The notes beneath the pieces are model-generated. The model was not told the origin of the DNA. It ran no database searches and saw only the letters and a list, made by a program, of their open reading frames with translations. Shown one piece after another: positions 22,725 through 33,129 of a stretch of 64,000 nucleotides of DNA. The first letter of the stretch is position 1; every line of letters starts with the position of its first letter. The translations under genes were made by a program, and so were the position numbers. Location of the stretch: positions 15,381,730 to 15,445,729 of the forward strand of contig JAVIAB010000102.1 in NCBI GenBank assembly GCA_032433765.1, given 5' to 3'. The stretch is from Megaustenia siamemsis (lineage: Eukaryota; Mollusca; Gastropoda; Stylommatophora; Ariophantidae).

Positions 22725-24954
22725 TTGTTTGATGTGCCACAAGCAGGTGCTTGATGTGCCACAAGCAGGTGTTTGATATGCCACAAGCAGGTGTTTGCTC
22801 TGCCACAAGCAGGTGTTTGATATGCCACGAGCAGGTGCTTTATGTGCCACAAGCAGATGTTTGATGTGCCACAAGCAGGTGTTTGATGTGCCACAAACAG
22901 GTGCTTGATGTGCCACAAGCAGATGTTTGATAAGCCACAAGCAGGCGTTTGCTCTGCCACAAGCAGGTGTTTGATATGCCACGAGCAGGTGCTTGATGTG
23001 CCACAAGCAGATGTTTGATATGCCACAATCAGGTGTTTGCTCTGCCACAAGCAGATGTTTGATATGCCACAGGCAGGTGTTTGATGTGCCACAAGCAGGT
23101 GTTTGATATGCCACGAGCAGGTGCTTGATGTGCCACAAGCAGGTGTTTGATATGCCACAAGCAGGTGTTTGCTCTGCCACAAGCAGATGTTTGATATGCC
23201 ACAAGCAGGTGTTTGCTCTGCCACAAGCAGGTGTTTGATATGCCAAAAGCAGGTGTTTGATGTGCCACAAGCAGGTGTTTGATATGCCACAAGCAGGTGT
23301 TTGATGTGCCACAAGCAGGTGTTTGATATGCCACGAGCAGGTGCTTGATGTGCCACAAGCAGATGTTTGATATGCCACAAGCAGGTGTTTGCTCTGCCAC
23401 AAGCAGATGTTTGATATGCCACAAGCAGGTGTTTGATGTGCCACAAGCAGGTGTTTGATATGCCACGAGCAGGTGCTTGATGTGCCACAAGCAGGTGTTT
23501 GATATGCCACAAGCAGGTGTTTGCTCTGCCACAAGCAGATGTTTGATGTGCCACAAGCAGGTGTTTGATATGCCACAAGCAAGTGTTTGCTCTGCCACAA
23601 GCAGGTGTTTGATGTGCCACAAGCAGGTGTTTGATATGCCACAAGCAGGTGTTTGCTCTGCCACAAGCAGATGTTTGATGTGTCACAAGCAGGTGTTTGA
23701 TATGCCTCAAGCAGGTGTTTGCTCTGCCACAAGCAGGTGTTTGATGTGCAACAAGCAGGTGTTTGATATGCCACAAGCAGGTCTTTGATGTAACACAAGC
23801 AGATGTTTGATATGCCAGAAGCAGGTGTTTGATGTGCCACAAGCAGATGTTTAATGTGCTACAAGCAGGTGTTTGATATGACACAAGCAGGTGTTTGATA
23901 TGCCACAAGCAGGTCCTTGATATGACACAAGCAGATGTTTGATATGCCAGAAGCAGGTGTTTGATGTGCCACAAGCAGATGTTTGATATAACACAAGCAG
24001 ATGTTTGATGTGCCACAAGCAGGTGTTTAATATGCCACAAGCAGGTGTTTGATGTGCCACAAGGAGGTGTTTGATATGCCACAAGCAGGTGTTTGATATG
24101 CCACAAGCAGGTGTTTGATATGCCACAAGCAGGTGTTTGATATGCCACAAGCAGGTGTTTGATATGCCACAAGCAGGTGTTTGATATGCCACAAGCAGGT
24201 GTTTGATATGCCACAAGCAGGTGTTTGATGTGCCACAAGCAGGTGTTTGATATGCCACAAGCAGGTGTTTGATGTGCCACAAGCAGGTGTTTGTTGTGCC
24301 ACAAGCAGGTGTTTGATATACCACAAGCAGGTGTTTGATGTGCCACAAGCAGGTGTTTGATGTGCCACAAGCAGGTGTTTGATGTGCCACAAGCAGGTGT
24401 TTGATATACCACAAGCAGGTGTTTGATATGCCACAAGCAGGTGTTTGATGTGCCACAAGCAGGTGTTTGATATGCCACAAGCAGGAGTTTGATGTGCCAC
24501 AAGCAGGTGTTTGATATACCACAAGCAGGTGTTTGATGTGCCACAAGCAGGTGTTTGATGTGCCACAAGCAGGTGTTTGATGTGCCACAAGCAGGTGTTT
24601 GATATACCACAAGCAGGTGTTTGATATGCCACAAGCAGGTGTTTGATGTGCCACAAGCAGGTGTTTGATATGCCACAAGCAGGAGTTTGATGTGCCACAA
24701 GCAGTTGTTTGATGTGCCATAAGCAGGTGTTTGATGTGCCACAAGCAGGTGTTTGATGTGCCACAAGCAGGTGTTTGATGTGCGACAAACAGATGTTTGA
24801 TGTGCCACAAGCAGGTGTTTGATGTGCCACAAGCAGGTGTTTGATGTGCGACAAACAGATGTTTGATGTGCCACAAGCAGGTGTTTGATGTGCCACAAGC
24901 AGGTGTTTGATGTGCCACAAGCAGGTGTTTGATGTGCCACAAGCAGGTGTTTGA
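22725..24954. repeat. 22-bp minisatellite, about 101 copies
   Basis: The unit (plus) is GATGTGCCACAAGCAGGTGT plus TT, with GATATG, GCTCTG and CAGATG variants. The reading frame remains open because 22-bp steps cycle frames and the unit lacks stops on the minus strand, so ORFs up to 752 residues (Ala/Cys/His/Leu-rich) are artefacts. Left half is mixed with GCTCTG units; right half (24040-24954) is more uniform. Two neighbouring blocks near 24290-24500 and 24500-24690 have the same order of variants. Confidence 0.98.
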
Positions 24955-25054
24955 TTTCTCATTTGTGGAGAGCAATATACAAATGTGGCCGAAATTTAAA
25001 AAGAAAAATTCATCGAAGTTTTTTAAAAATCAGACATCCGTGTTTATATAACCT

Positions 25055-25232
25055 ATGCACAGCTCTCGTGGTACACCCAGCCACCCACACAGTCTAAAAT
25101 AATTTTGTAAGTGAGTGTGTAAATATGTGCACATCAGAAAGGTAAAGTACGAGACTTGAACCGGCGTCTTAGCACGCGAGTTTTTCCACCCATAATGCTC
25201 GGAGATTTCTGTATAGTGTCGCCTCAAGCATC
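25055..25232 (-). repeat. Dispersed SINE-like sequence with box B
   Basis: The minus strand has GAGCATTATGGGTGGAAAAA, then GGTTCAAGTCTCGTAC (a box B), and ends GGCTGGGTGTACCACGAGAG. A related end, GGCTGGGTGGACCACGAGAG, occurs at about 43676-43700. This pairing supports a second low-copy SINE-like family. Confidence 0.5.
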
Positions 25233-25354
25233 GAAACTCAGATGCGAGGCGACATTCCTCACCTTCCCAGGGTAATACCCTGGTAAATCAATTCAGAGGA
25301 AGAGGTATGTTTACAGCACTCGGAAAAAATGACAAATAATCAACAACAGAAAAA

Positions 25355-25447
25355 AATAAGGACCAAGGCAGGATCGAACCCGTACTCAGTGGCACAGCGC
25401 TTTGCCACGAAAAGCCAAACGCTAGGGAACACTGTCACTCAGCTAAC
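25355..25447 (-). repeat. tRNA-like SINE head
   Basis: On the minus strand TTAGCTGAGTGACAG resembles box A and GGGTTCGATCCTGCC is a good box B about 60 nt on, with a long variable arm between. It abuts the RT fragment at 25450 and truncates it. A real tRNA is unlikely because the acceptor arms do not pair. Confidence 0.55.
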
Positions 25448-25449
25448 TA

Positions 25450-25856
25450 AAACAGTTAGTTTGTGATCTCTCATCTAATATACCCATTTTATCCTGCATC
25501 TGTTGATGGCTGTGTGATAGGAGAGCTATGTCATCAGCAAAGTCTAAATCATCAAGTTGTTTGGTCAGTGACCACTGGATTCCATTTCTGTTGTTTTGAG
25601 TTATTTTCATAATCCAATCTATGGCCAGTAGAAAGAGAAATAGAGACAGAAGGCATCCTTGCCTTACTCCTGTTCTTATTTCAAATGCTTCTGTAATCTG
25701 TCCTTCATGCACCACACTACATTTTGTTCCTTCATACATTGTTTTTATCAGATTAATAAACTTTATGGGGATTCCATAATGACTCAGCAACTTCCAAAGC
25801 ATTCTTCTGTCTAAACTATCAAATGCCTTTTCGTAATCTATGAATCCAATATAAAG
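25450..25856 (-). mobile_element. RTE-like RT fragment
   Basis: The minus strand encodes FIDYEKAFDSLDRRMLW (metal-binding block), GVRQGCLLS, then LDDLDFADDIALLSHSHQQM (catalytic block). It stops where the tRNA-like head begins. The FADDIALLSH and WSLTKQLDDLD stretch matches the copy at 11700-12533 closely, so both are from one family. Both sides are truncated. Confidence 0.85.
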
Positions 25857-25989
25857 TGGGGAACAAAATTATTAATGGAGAATAAACAATCGATAACAGC
25901 GGCGATAAAGAAGATAATGCCTGACTTATTTTTATTTGTACAATTCTTTTTATTTATTATTTTATTTGGATAAAATGAGGAGGAGAAGG

Positions 25990-26075
25990 GGTGTGGGTGA
26001 TCTAGAATTATGACGTCAGCCTCTGGTCAGGAAGGTTGAGAGTTCGATCCCCACAACAGGCGGTGGAAACTTTTT
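25990..26075 (+). repeat. tRNA-like sequence with pol III terminator
   Basis: GTGGGTGATCTAGAATTATG … GAGTTCGATCCCCAC, then a run of ten T. Box B fits; box A is weak. GTGGG at the start can pair with CCCAC at the end. Likely a SINE head or pseudo-tRNA. Confidence 0.4.
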
Positions 26076-26104
26076 TTTTTAAAAGAGGAATCCGTGGATT
26101 ACTT

Positions 26105-28195
26105 CCCTTGTCTCTGGCTAGTGAGATCCGATGTCTAGCCCACTCTAGCTAGTGAGATCCGATGTCTAGCCCACTCTGGCTAGTGAGATCCGATGTCTAG
26201 CCCACTCTGGCTAGTGAGATCCGATGTCTAGCCCACTCTGGCTACTGAGATCCAATGTCTAGCCCACTCTGGCTAGTGAGATCCAATGTCTAGCCCACTC
26301 TGGCTAGTGAGATCCGATGTCTAGCCCACTCTGGCTAGTGAGATCCGATGTCTAGCCCACTCTGGCTTGTGAGATCCGATGTCTAGCCCACTCTGGCTAG
26401 TGAGATCCAATGTCTAGCCCACTCTGGCTAGTGAGATCCGATGTCTAGCCCACTCTGGCTAGTGAGATCCGATGTCTAACCCACTCTGGTTAGTGAGATC
26501 TGATGTCTAGCCCACTCTGGCTAGTGAGATCTGATGTCTAGTCCACTCTGGTTAGTGAGATCTGGTGTCTAGCCCACTCTGGTTAGTGTGATCTGATGTC
26601 TAGCCCACTCTGGTTAGTGAGATCCGGTGTCTAGCCCACTCTGGCTAGTGAGATCCGGTGTCTAGCCCACTCTGGCTACTGAGATCCGATGTCTAGCCCA
26701 CTCTGGCTAGTGAGATCTGATGTCTAGCCCATTCTGGTTAGTGAGATCTGGTGTCTAGTCCACTCTGGCTAGTGAGATCCGATGTCTAGCCCACTCTAAC
26801 TAGTGAGATCTGATGTCTAGCCCACTCTGGCTAGTGAGATCCGATGTCTAACCCAGTCTAACTAGTGAGATCCGATGTCTAGCCCACTCTAGTTAGTGAG
26901 ATCCGGTGTCTAGCCCACTCTGGCTAGTGAGATCCGATGTCTAGCCCACTCTTACTAGTGAGATCCGATGTCTAGCCCACTTTGGTAAGTGAGATCCGAT
27001 GTCTAGCCCACTCTGGATAGTGAGATTCGATGTCTAACCCACTCTGGATAGTGAGATCTGAAGTCTAGCCCATTCTGGTTAGTGAAATCCGATGTCTAAC
27101 CCACTCTAGCTAGTGATATCCGATGTCTAGCCCACCCTGGCTAGTGAGATCCGATGTCTAGCCCACTCTGAATAGTGATATCCGATGTCTACCCTCTTTG
27201 GATAGTGAGATCCTATGTCTAGCCCTCTCTGGGTAGTGAGATCCGATGTCTGACACTCTCTGGCTAGTGAGATCCGATGTCTCACACTCTTTGGCTAGTG
27301 AGATCCGATGTCTGGCACTCTCTGGCTAATGAGATCCGATGTCTGGCACTCTTTGGCTTCCGATGTCTGACACTCTCTGACTAATGAGATCCGATGTCTG
27401 ACACTCTTTGGCTAGTGAGATCCTATGTCTGGCATTCTCTGGCTAATGAGATCCGATGTCTACCCTCTTTAGATAGTGAGATCCGATGTCTAGCCCTCTC
27501 TGGTAGTGAGATCCGATGGCTGGCACTCTCTGGATAGTGAGATCCGATGTCTGGAACTCTCTGGGTAGTGAGATAATGTGTCTGTCCCTCTCTGGTAGTG
27601 AGATCCGATATCTGGCACTCTCTGGATAATGAGATCCGATGTCTGGCACTCTCTGGTAGTGAGATCCGATGTCTGGCACTCTCTGGTAGTGAGATAATGT
27701 GTCTGTCCCTCTCTGGTAGTGAGATCCGATGTCTGGCACTCTCTGGTAGTGAGATAATGTGTCTGTCCCTCTCTGGTAGTGAGATTCGATGTCTGGCACT
27801 CTCTGATAGTGAGATCCGATGTCTGGCACTCTCTGGTAGTGAGATAATGAGTCTGTCCCTCTCTGGTAGTGAGATCCGATGTCTGACACTCTCCGGATAG
27901 TGAGATCCGATATCTGGCCCTCTCTGTGTAGTGAGATCCGATGTCTGGCCCTCTCTGTGTAGTGAGATCCAATGTCTGGCCCTCTTTGTGTAGTGAGATC
28001 CGATGTCTGGCCCTCTCTGTGTAGTGATATCCGATGTCTGGCCCTCTCTGTGTAGTGATATCCGATGTCTGGCCCTCTCTGTGTAGTGAGATCCGATGTC
28101 TGGCACTCTCTGTGTAGTGATATCCGATGTCTGGCACTCTCTGTGTAGTGAGATCCGATGTCTGGCTCTCTCTGTGTAGTGAGATCCGATGTCTG
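26105..28195. repeat. 31-bp minisatellite, about 67 copies
   Basis: The unit (plus) is GCTAGTGAGATCCGATGTCT plus AGCCCACTCTG. Left part has AGCCCACTCTGG, right part GGCACTCTCTG and GGCCCTCTCTGTG. A compound variant with GAGATAATGTGTCTGTCCC recurs at about 27570-27850. The reverse complement of this unit makes the array at 46990-48070. Arg/His/Ser-rich ORFs are artefacts. Confidence 0.97.
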
Positions 28196-28455
28196 TTGTG
28201 CACTCTCGTATCTTTAACATCGAAAAGAGTAGGTCAAATTGGTCGCTGTCCCACAAACATTATTAAACATGCCTTCTTATGCTAAAAACGGATGTCTCGT
28301 GTCGAAGGGAGATCACAGCTTTGTCGTAACTAACGACACAACGCATGCACGCCCATTCAACAGGTGAACGCTACCAAGAATAGACTTGACTTTTATACTG
28401 TTTATTTATATTGGAAATTGCGTCATTAACTTTCTCATGGAATATCCCTAGACAA
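28196..28455. other. Intronic sequence, no gene
   Basis: No feature recognised. Confidence 0.4.
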
Positions 28456-28540
28456 GTTTAGTTTAGTTTAGTTTAGTTTAGTTTAGTTTAGTTTAGCTTA
28501 GCTTAGCTTAGTTTAGCTTAGTTTAGTTTAATTTAGTGGA
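28456..28540. repeat. Pentanucleotide (GTTTA)n microsatellite
   Basis: About 16 copies of TTTAG with GCTTA variants. Not a telomere repeat: animal telomeres outside arthropods are TTAGGG. Confidence 0.95.
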
Positions 28541-28841
28541 CAGGTTAACATGATCAGACAAGTACATGTTAGCTGTGATCTCCCCCGAAGTACACCCCTC
28601 AACGTGCAGTGACCAGCGACAAAACTATATTTCTTGGTTACTTCCCCTATTTACAAGCCCCAAACCGCCTTATGCAAATCGGGGCAGGCAACAAAAGAAT
28701 GAACCTACTCTAATGAATACACTCAAAAGTTTAACTGATGAAAAGAATCAACGTAAAAACCAGAAAAGAAATGACTCAAACATTTATTTTGAAGAACGAA
28801 ACAAAATAACATTTAATAAATAATAAAAGTTAAAAGTTTAT

Positions 28842-29335
28842 TTCTTCTTTTGCGATCATGGCTCGTTCAAGCTAAAATTCCGGATTCTCTTTTGATGGCT
28901 ACTCTCTGTTTTAGTGATTTGGTTATCCCGCAGAGTTTCCCTTCCAGAGTGGTGGGTGTGGGCCATATTGACCTCCTCAGGTCTGTGTGCAGTCTTAAAG
29001 GATGTATTTTATTGCCATGCCAACTTGGGTACAGTGGCATTAACTGGTAGTTTCTATTTTGAGTTTGGTGAACATATGATTTTTTTATTTTGTTGTGGTC
29101 AGTGCGTAGACGAAGTAAGTTGACTTGATTCCACCTTGATAGTTGAGTTATCCGCCCTTCTCGTTATACTTTGGGTGTATTTATTTCCAATTTTCATGAT
29201 ACTGGCCTTTGATGATGGATTTTCCTAACTGACCAGATGCTTTTCTTGTGATAATCTCTTTCCCGCCTTAGCTAGTTTGTCTGCACACTCGTTTCTTTAT
29301 ATGTTGCTGTGTGAACACGTTCATTTGATGAAATA
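28842..29335 (-). mobile_element. RNase H end of a non-LTR retrotransposon, decayed
   Basis: The minus strand reads RNECADKLAKAGKEIITRKA, the conserved end of an RNase H domain (cf. GNExADxLAK), then a decayed tail with several stops running to about 28842. It differs from the copy at 3922-5915, so it is a second RNase H element. Confidence 0.7.
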
Positions 29336-29518
29336 AACTTACAAAAAAAGAGAGAATATACTCAGAAGTTGTTCTAATTCAAAGAATAAACCTAATAATA
29401 GACTGAAATGTTTAATTGAATAAAACAACTTGTATTGTTGTGTAATGATGACGTCTGACCAGAAACCGATGACGTGGGAACAGAAATTGATGACGTTCAC
29501 AGAAAACAAATCACTTAC

Positions 29519-29603
29519 CTCGAGCGGGAAAGGTCTTCCACCAATCGTGTGCTCAGATCCAATAAGATCAAGGCTTCCAAAGTGTAGTTTGATGTGATGA
29601 ACT
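29519..29603 (-). CDS. CA-related gene, exon 3 (zinc-site segment)
   Basis: The acceptor TTATTTTCCCAG is followed by 85 nt and a consensus donor GAG/GTAAGTG. The first base completes Arg (AG from exon 2 plus A), then VHHIKLHFGSLDLIGSEHT and IGGRPFPLE. Active alpha-CAs have HFHWGS here; LHFGS with Lys at ligand position 94 and His at 96 is the CA10/CA11 pattern. GSEHT and the PLE end (Glu106 and Glu117 positions) are kept. It ends at the same place as vertebrate CA exon 3. Intact and open. Confidence 0.93.
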
Positions 29604-30219
29604 CTGGGAAAATAACACATTCACCAAACAGGAAACAATTGTAGTGAGACAGTTCAGTGACGTCATATGAACAAAATGGTAATCTGATAATGTAGTCTGG
29701 TCTATGAGAGAGCAGATGGGCTTCAGAGGTGTTGGTGATGGGGCCAGTGCACATGCACAAGAGTCGGTGAACTGAAGGCTCTCCGCGGTTATAAGTTTAA
29801 TATCGAATTTGATGTTGTCTGAAGCAACATCTTTTGTTGGATAACCCAGGAAAATGGGGACGAACAAGTGGTATGGTTTCAATGGTATGGTGACGGACAA
29901 TATACAATAAAAAAGACGGCAGAAGGCCCTCCTGAAACGCAACGTCGTTTGCATTTTGTGTTGTTCCTCACCAAACGTAAAACTATAAACATACCACTTT
30001 TTTTCCTTTTTTAATTGCCATCTTTATCATCAGCTTTACAGCATCTTCGCATGTGTATGCACATACCCCCAAGGAAATGTGGATATAAAAGTCAGAGAGT
30101 CACTAAATACACTGAAGATGACAACTAGTAAAGCGATCATCTGACGATGTCCATGATTCTCTACTGTAACAATTCATGGCACATGCTGCAAGAGAAAAGA
30201 AAAAAAAAGAATATAAATA
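29604..30219. other. Intron 2, 3' part; no gene
   Basis: A 128-codon minus ORF (29568-29954) overlaps the exon in a different frame and I do not recognise it. No other signal seen. Confidence 0.4.
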
Positions 30220-30355
30220 AAGTAAAAGTAAAGTAACGTGCCCCGTCACGTGATGAAGCATATAGGGATTATGGTGTTAATGACCCTAAATTTACAAACC
30301 ATCGTCACATGATTTCTAGGGTAATATGGTCAGTCTTACGCCCGTGCCGTTATCA
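30220..30355 (-). mobile_element. SINE family A, truncated old copy
   Basis: Plus-strand AAGTAAAGTAACGTGCCCCG, CATATAGGGATTATGGTGTT and TTACGCCCGTGCCG match the body and tail of the SINE at 15411-15676 with many differences. The tRNA-like head is missing. Confidence 0.75.
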
Positions 30356-30559
30356 TGTAAGTAACAAGGATGAAAAGTTCAAATAATTTCCTTAAACTCT
30401 TCAGGCGGGTGAGGAGAACAATGATAGTGCCAAAACTGACAATGACTTCCTACATTTGTGGATGATGATGTCAGTGTTACGTCAGTTCGCCCTACTCTCG
30501 CTACAATCGATCACCGGTACGCGTATTCAAACGTTCGGTGAACACAACCAATTTATTCA

Positions 30560-30645
30560 TTCGTTGTAGAGATTTGAACTCAGACGCAGCCGACCAGTAA
30601 ACGAGTGCGCTGACAACCTCGACAGCTCGGCTTTAAGTTGCTTTG
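30560..30645 (-). repeat. tRNA-like SINE head
   Basis: The minus strand has GTTGTCAGCGCACTCG (box A-like) and GAGTTCAAATCTC (box B) about 30 nt apart. Body unknown. Confidence 0.4.
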
Positions 30646-30759
30646 AAGAAACAAAAATAACTTAACTAGGTGTTGGTATCACCAGCACGCTACTGGAACC
30701 CATCAGCATGAATTCATCATCTGCTAAATGCGAATAAGAACCTGTGCAATTGTTTTGAG

Positions 30760-31990
30760 GTAAGTGATGTCAGCTCAGACAACTGTCAAATGCAGTAAGT
30801 GATGTCAGCTCAGACAACTGTCAAATGCAGTAAGTGATGTCAGCTCAGACAACTGTCAAATGCAGTAAGGGATGTCAGCTCAGACAACTGTCAAATGCAG
30901 TAAGTGATGTCAGCTCAGACAACTGTCAAATGCAGTAAGTGATGTCAGCTCAGACAACTGTCAAATGCAGTAAGTGATGTCAGCTCAGACAACTGTCAAA
31001 TGCAGTAAGTGATGTCAGCTCAGACAACTGTCAAATGCAGTAAGTGATGTCAGCTCAGACAACTGTCAAATGCAGTAAGTGATGTCAGCTCAGACAACTG
31101 TCAAATGCAGTAAGTGATGTCAGCTCAGACAACTGTCAAATGCAGTAAGTGATGTCAGCTCAGACAACTGTCAAATGCAGTAAGTGATGTCAGCTCAGAC
31201 AACTGTCAAATGCAGTAAGTGATGTCAGCTCAGACAACTGTCAAATGCAGTAAGGGATGTCAGCTCAGACAACTGTCAAATGCAGTAAGTGATGTCAGCT
31301 CAGACAACTGTCAAATGCAGTAAGTGATGTCAGCTCAGACAACTGTCAAATGCAGTAAGTGATGTCAGCTCAGACAACTGTCAAATGCAGTAAGTGATGT
31401 CAGCTCAGACAACTGTCAAATGCAGTAAGTGATGTCAGCTCAGACAACTGTCAAATGCAGTAAGTGATGTCAGCTCAGACAACTGTCAAATGCAGTAAGT
31501 GATGTCAGCTCAGACAACTGTCAAATGCAGTAAGTGATGTCAGCTCAGACAACTGTCAAATGCAGTAAGTGATGTCAGCTCAGACAACTGTCAAATGCAG
31601 TAAGTGATGTCAGCTCAGACAACTGTCAAATGCAGTAAGTGATGTCAGCTCAGACAACTGTCAAATGCAGTAAGTGATGTCAGCTCAGACAACTGTCAAA
31701 TGCAGTAAGTGATGTCAGCTCAGACAACTGTCAAATGCAGTAAGTGATGTCAGCTCAGACAACTGTCAAATGCAGTAAGTGATGTCAGCTCAGACAACTG
31801 TCAAATGCAGTAAGTGATGTCAGCTCAGACAACTGTCAAATGCAGTAAGTGATGTCAGCTCAGACAACTGTCAAATGCAGTAAGTGATGTCAGCTCAGAC
31901 AACTTTCAAATGCAGTAAGTGATGTCAGCTCAGACAACTTTCAAATGCAGTAAGTGATGTCAGCTCAGACAACTGTCAAATGCTGTAAGT
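30760..31990. repeat. 35-bp minisatellite, about 35 nearly identical copies
   Basis: The unit is GTAAGTGATGTCAGCTCAGA plus CAACTGTCAAATGCA. Copies are almost perfect, with GTAAGGG in two and CTTTC in two near the right end. Low divergence suggests recent expansion or homogenisation. Confidence 0.98.
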
Positions 31991-33088
31991 TGTGGTGAGG
32001 TAAGTGATGTCAGCTCAGACAACTGTCAAATGCAGTAAAGTTGTGAGGTAAGTGATGTCAGCTCAGACAACTGTCAAATGCAGTAAGTTGTTGTGAGGTA
32101 AGTGATGTCAGCTCAGACAACTGTCAAATGCAGTAAGTTGTTGTGAGGTAAGTGATGTCAGCTCAGACAACTGTCAAATGCAGTAAGTTGTTGTGAGGTA
32201 AGTGATGTCAGCTCAGACAACTGTCAAATGCAGTAAGTTGTTGTGAGGTAAGTGACGTCAGCTCAGACAACTGTCAAATGCAGTAAGTTGTTGTGAGGTA
32301 AGTGATGTCAGCTCAGACAACTGTCAAATGCAGTAAGTTGTTGTGAGGTAAGTGATGTCAGCTCAGACAACTGTCAAATGCAGTAAGTTGTTGTGAGGTA
32401 AGTGATGTCAGCTCAGACAACTGTCAAATGCAGTAAGTTGTTGTGAGGTAAGTGATGTCAGCTCAGACAACTGTTAAATGCAGTAAGTTGTTGTGAGGTA
32501 AGTGATGTCAGCTCAGACAACTGTCAAATGCAGTAAGTTGTTGTGAGGTAAGTGATGTTAGCTCAGACAACTGTCAAATGCAGTAAGTTGTTGTGAGGTA
32601 AGTGATGTCAGCTCAGACAACTGTCAAATGCAGTAAGTTGTTGTGAGGTAAGTGATGTCAGCTCAGACAACTGTCAAATGCAGTAAGTTGTTGTGAGGTA
32701 AGTGACGTCAGCTCAGACAACTGTCAAATGCAGTAAGTTGTTGTGAAGTAAGTGATGTCAGCTCAGACAACTGTCAAATGCTATAAGTTGTTGTGAGGTA
32801 AGTGATGTCAGCTCAGACAACTGTCAAATGCAGTAAGTTGTTGTGTGGTAAGTGATGTCAGCTCAGACAACTGTCAAATGCAGTAAGTTGTTGTGAGGTA
32901 AGTGATGTCAGCTCAGACAATTGTCAAATGCAGTAAGTTGTTGTGAGGTAAGTGACGTCAGTTCAGACAACTGTCAAATGCAGTAAGTTGTTGTGAGGTA
33001 AGTGACGTCAGCTCAGACAACTGTCAAATGCAGTAAGTTGTTGTGAGGTAAGTGATGTCAGCTCAGACAACTGTCAAATGCTGTAAGT
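31991..33088. repeat. 50-bp minisatellite containing the 35-bp unit, about 21 copies
   Basis: From about 31986 every 35-bp unit gains a 15-bp GTAAGTTGTTGTGAG insert, making a 50-bp period. Scattered single changes (GACGTCA, CTATAAG, GTGTGGT) are present. The two arrays are continuous, so the longer unit arose from the shorter one. Confidence 0.97.
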
Positions 33089-33129
33089 CGTTTCAATGAA
33101 CTTTGCAACAGGAGGCAGTCTGATCATCA

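Noticed and set aside
22682..24975. Overlapping minus-strand ORFs up to 752 codons, Cys/His rich
   Set aside because: Produced by the 22-bp repeat; the Cys and His spacing is periodic with the unit and not a zinc-finger pattern.
28456..28540. Interstitial telomere
   Set aside because: The unit is TTTAG, not TTAGGG; simple microsatellite.
29568..29954. 128-codon minus ORF as a gene
   Set aside because: It overlaps the CA-related exon in another frame and crosses its acceptor; no motif seen.
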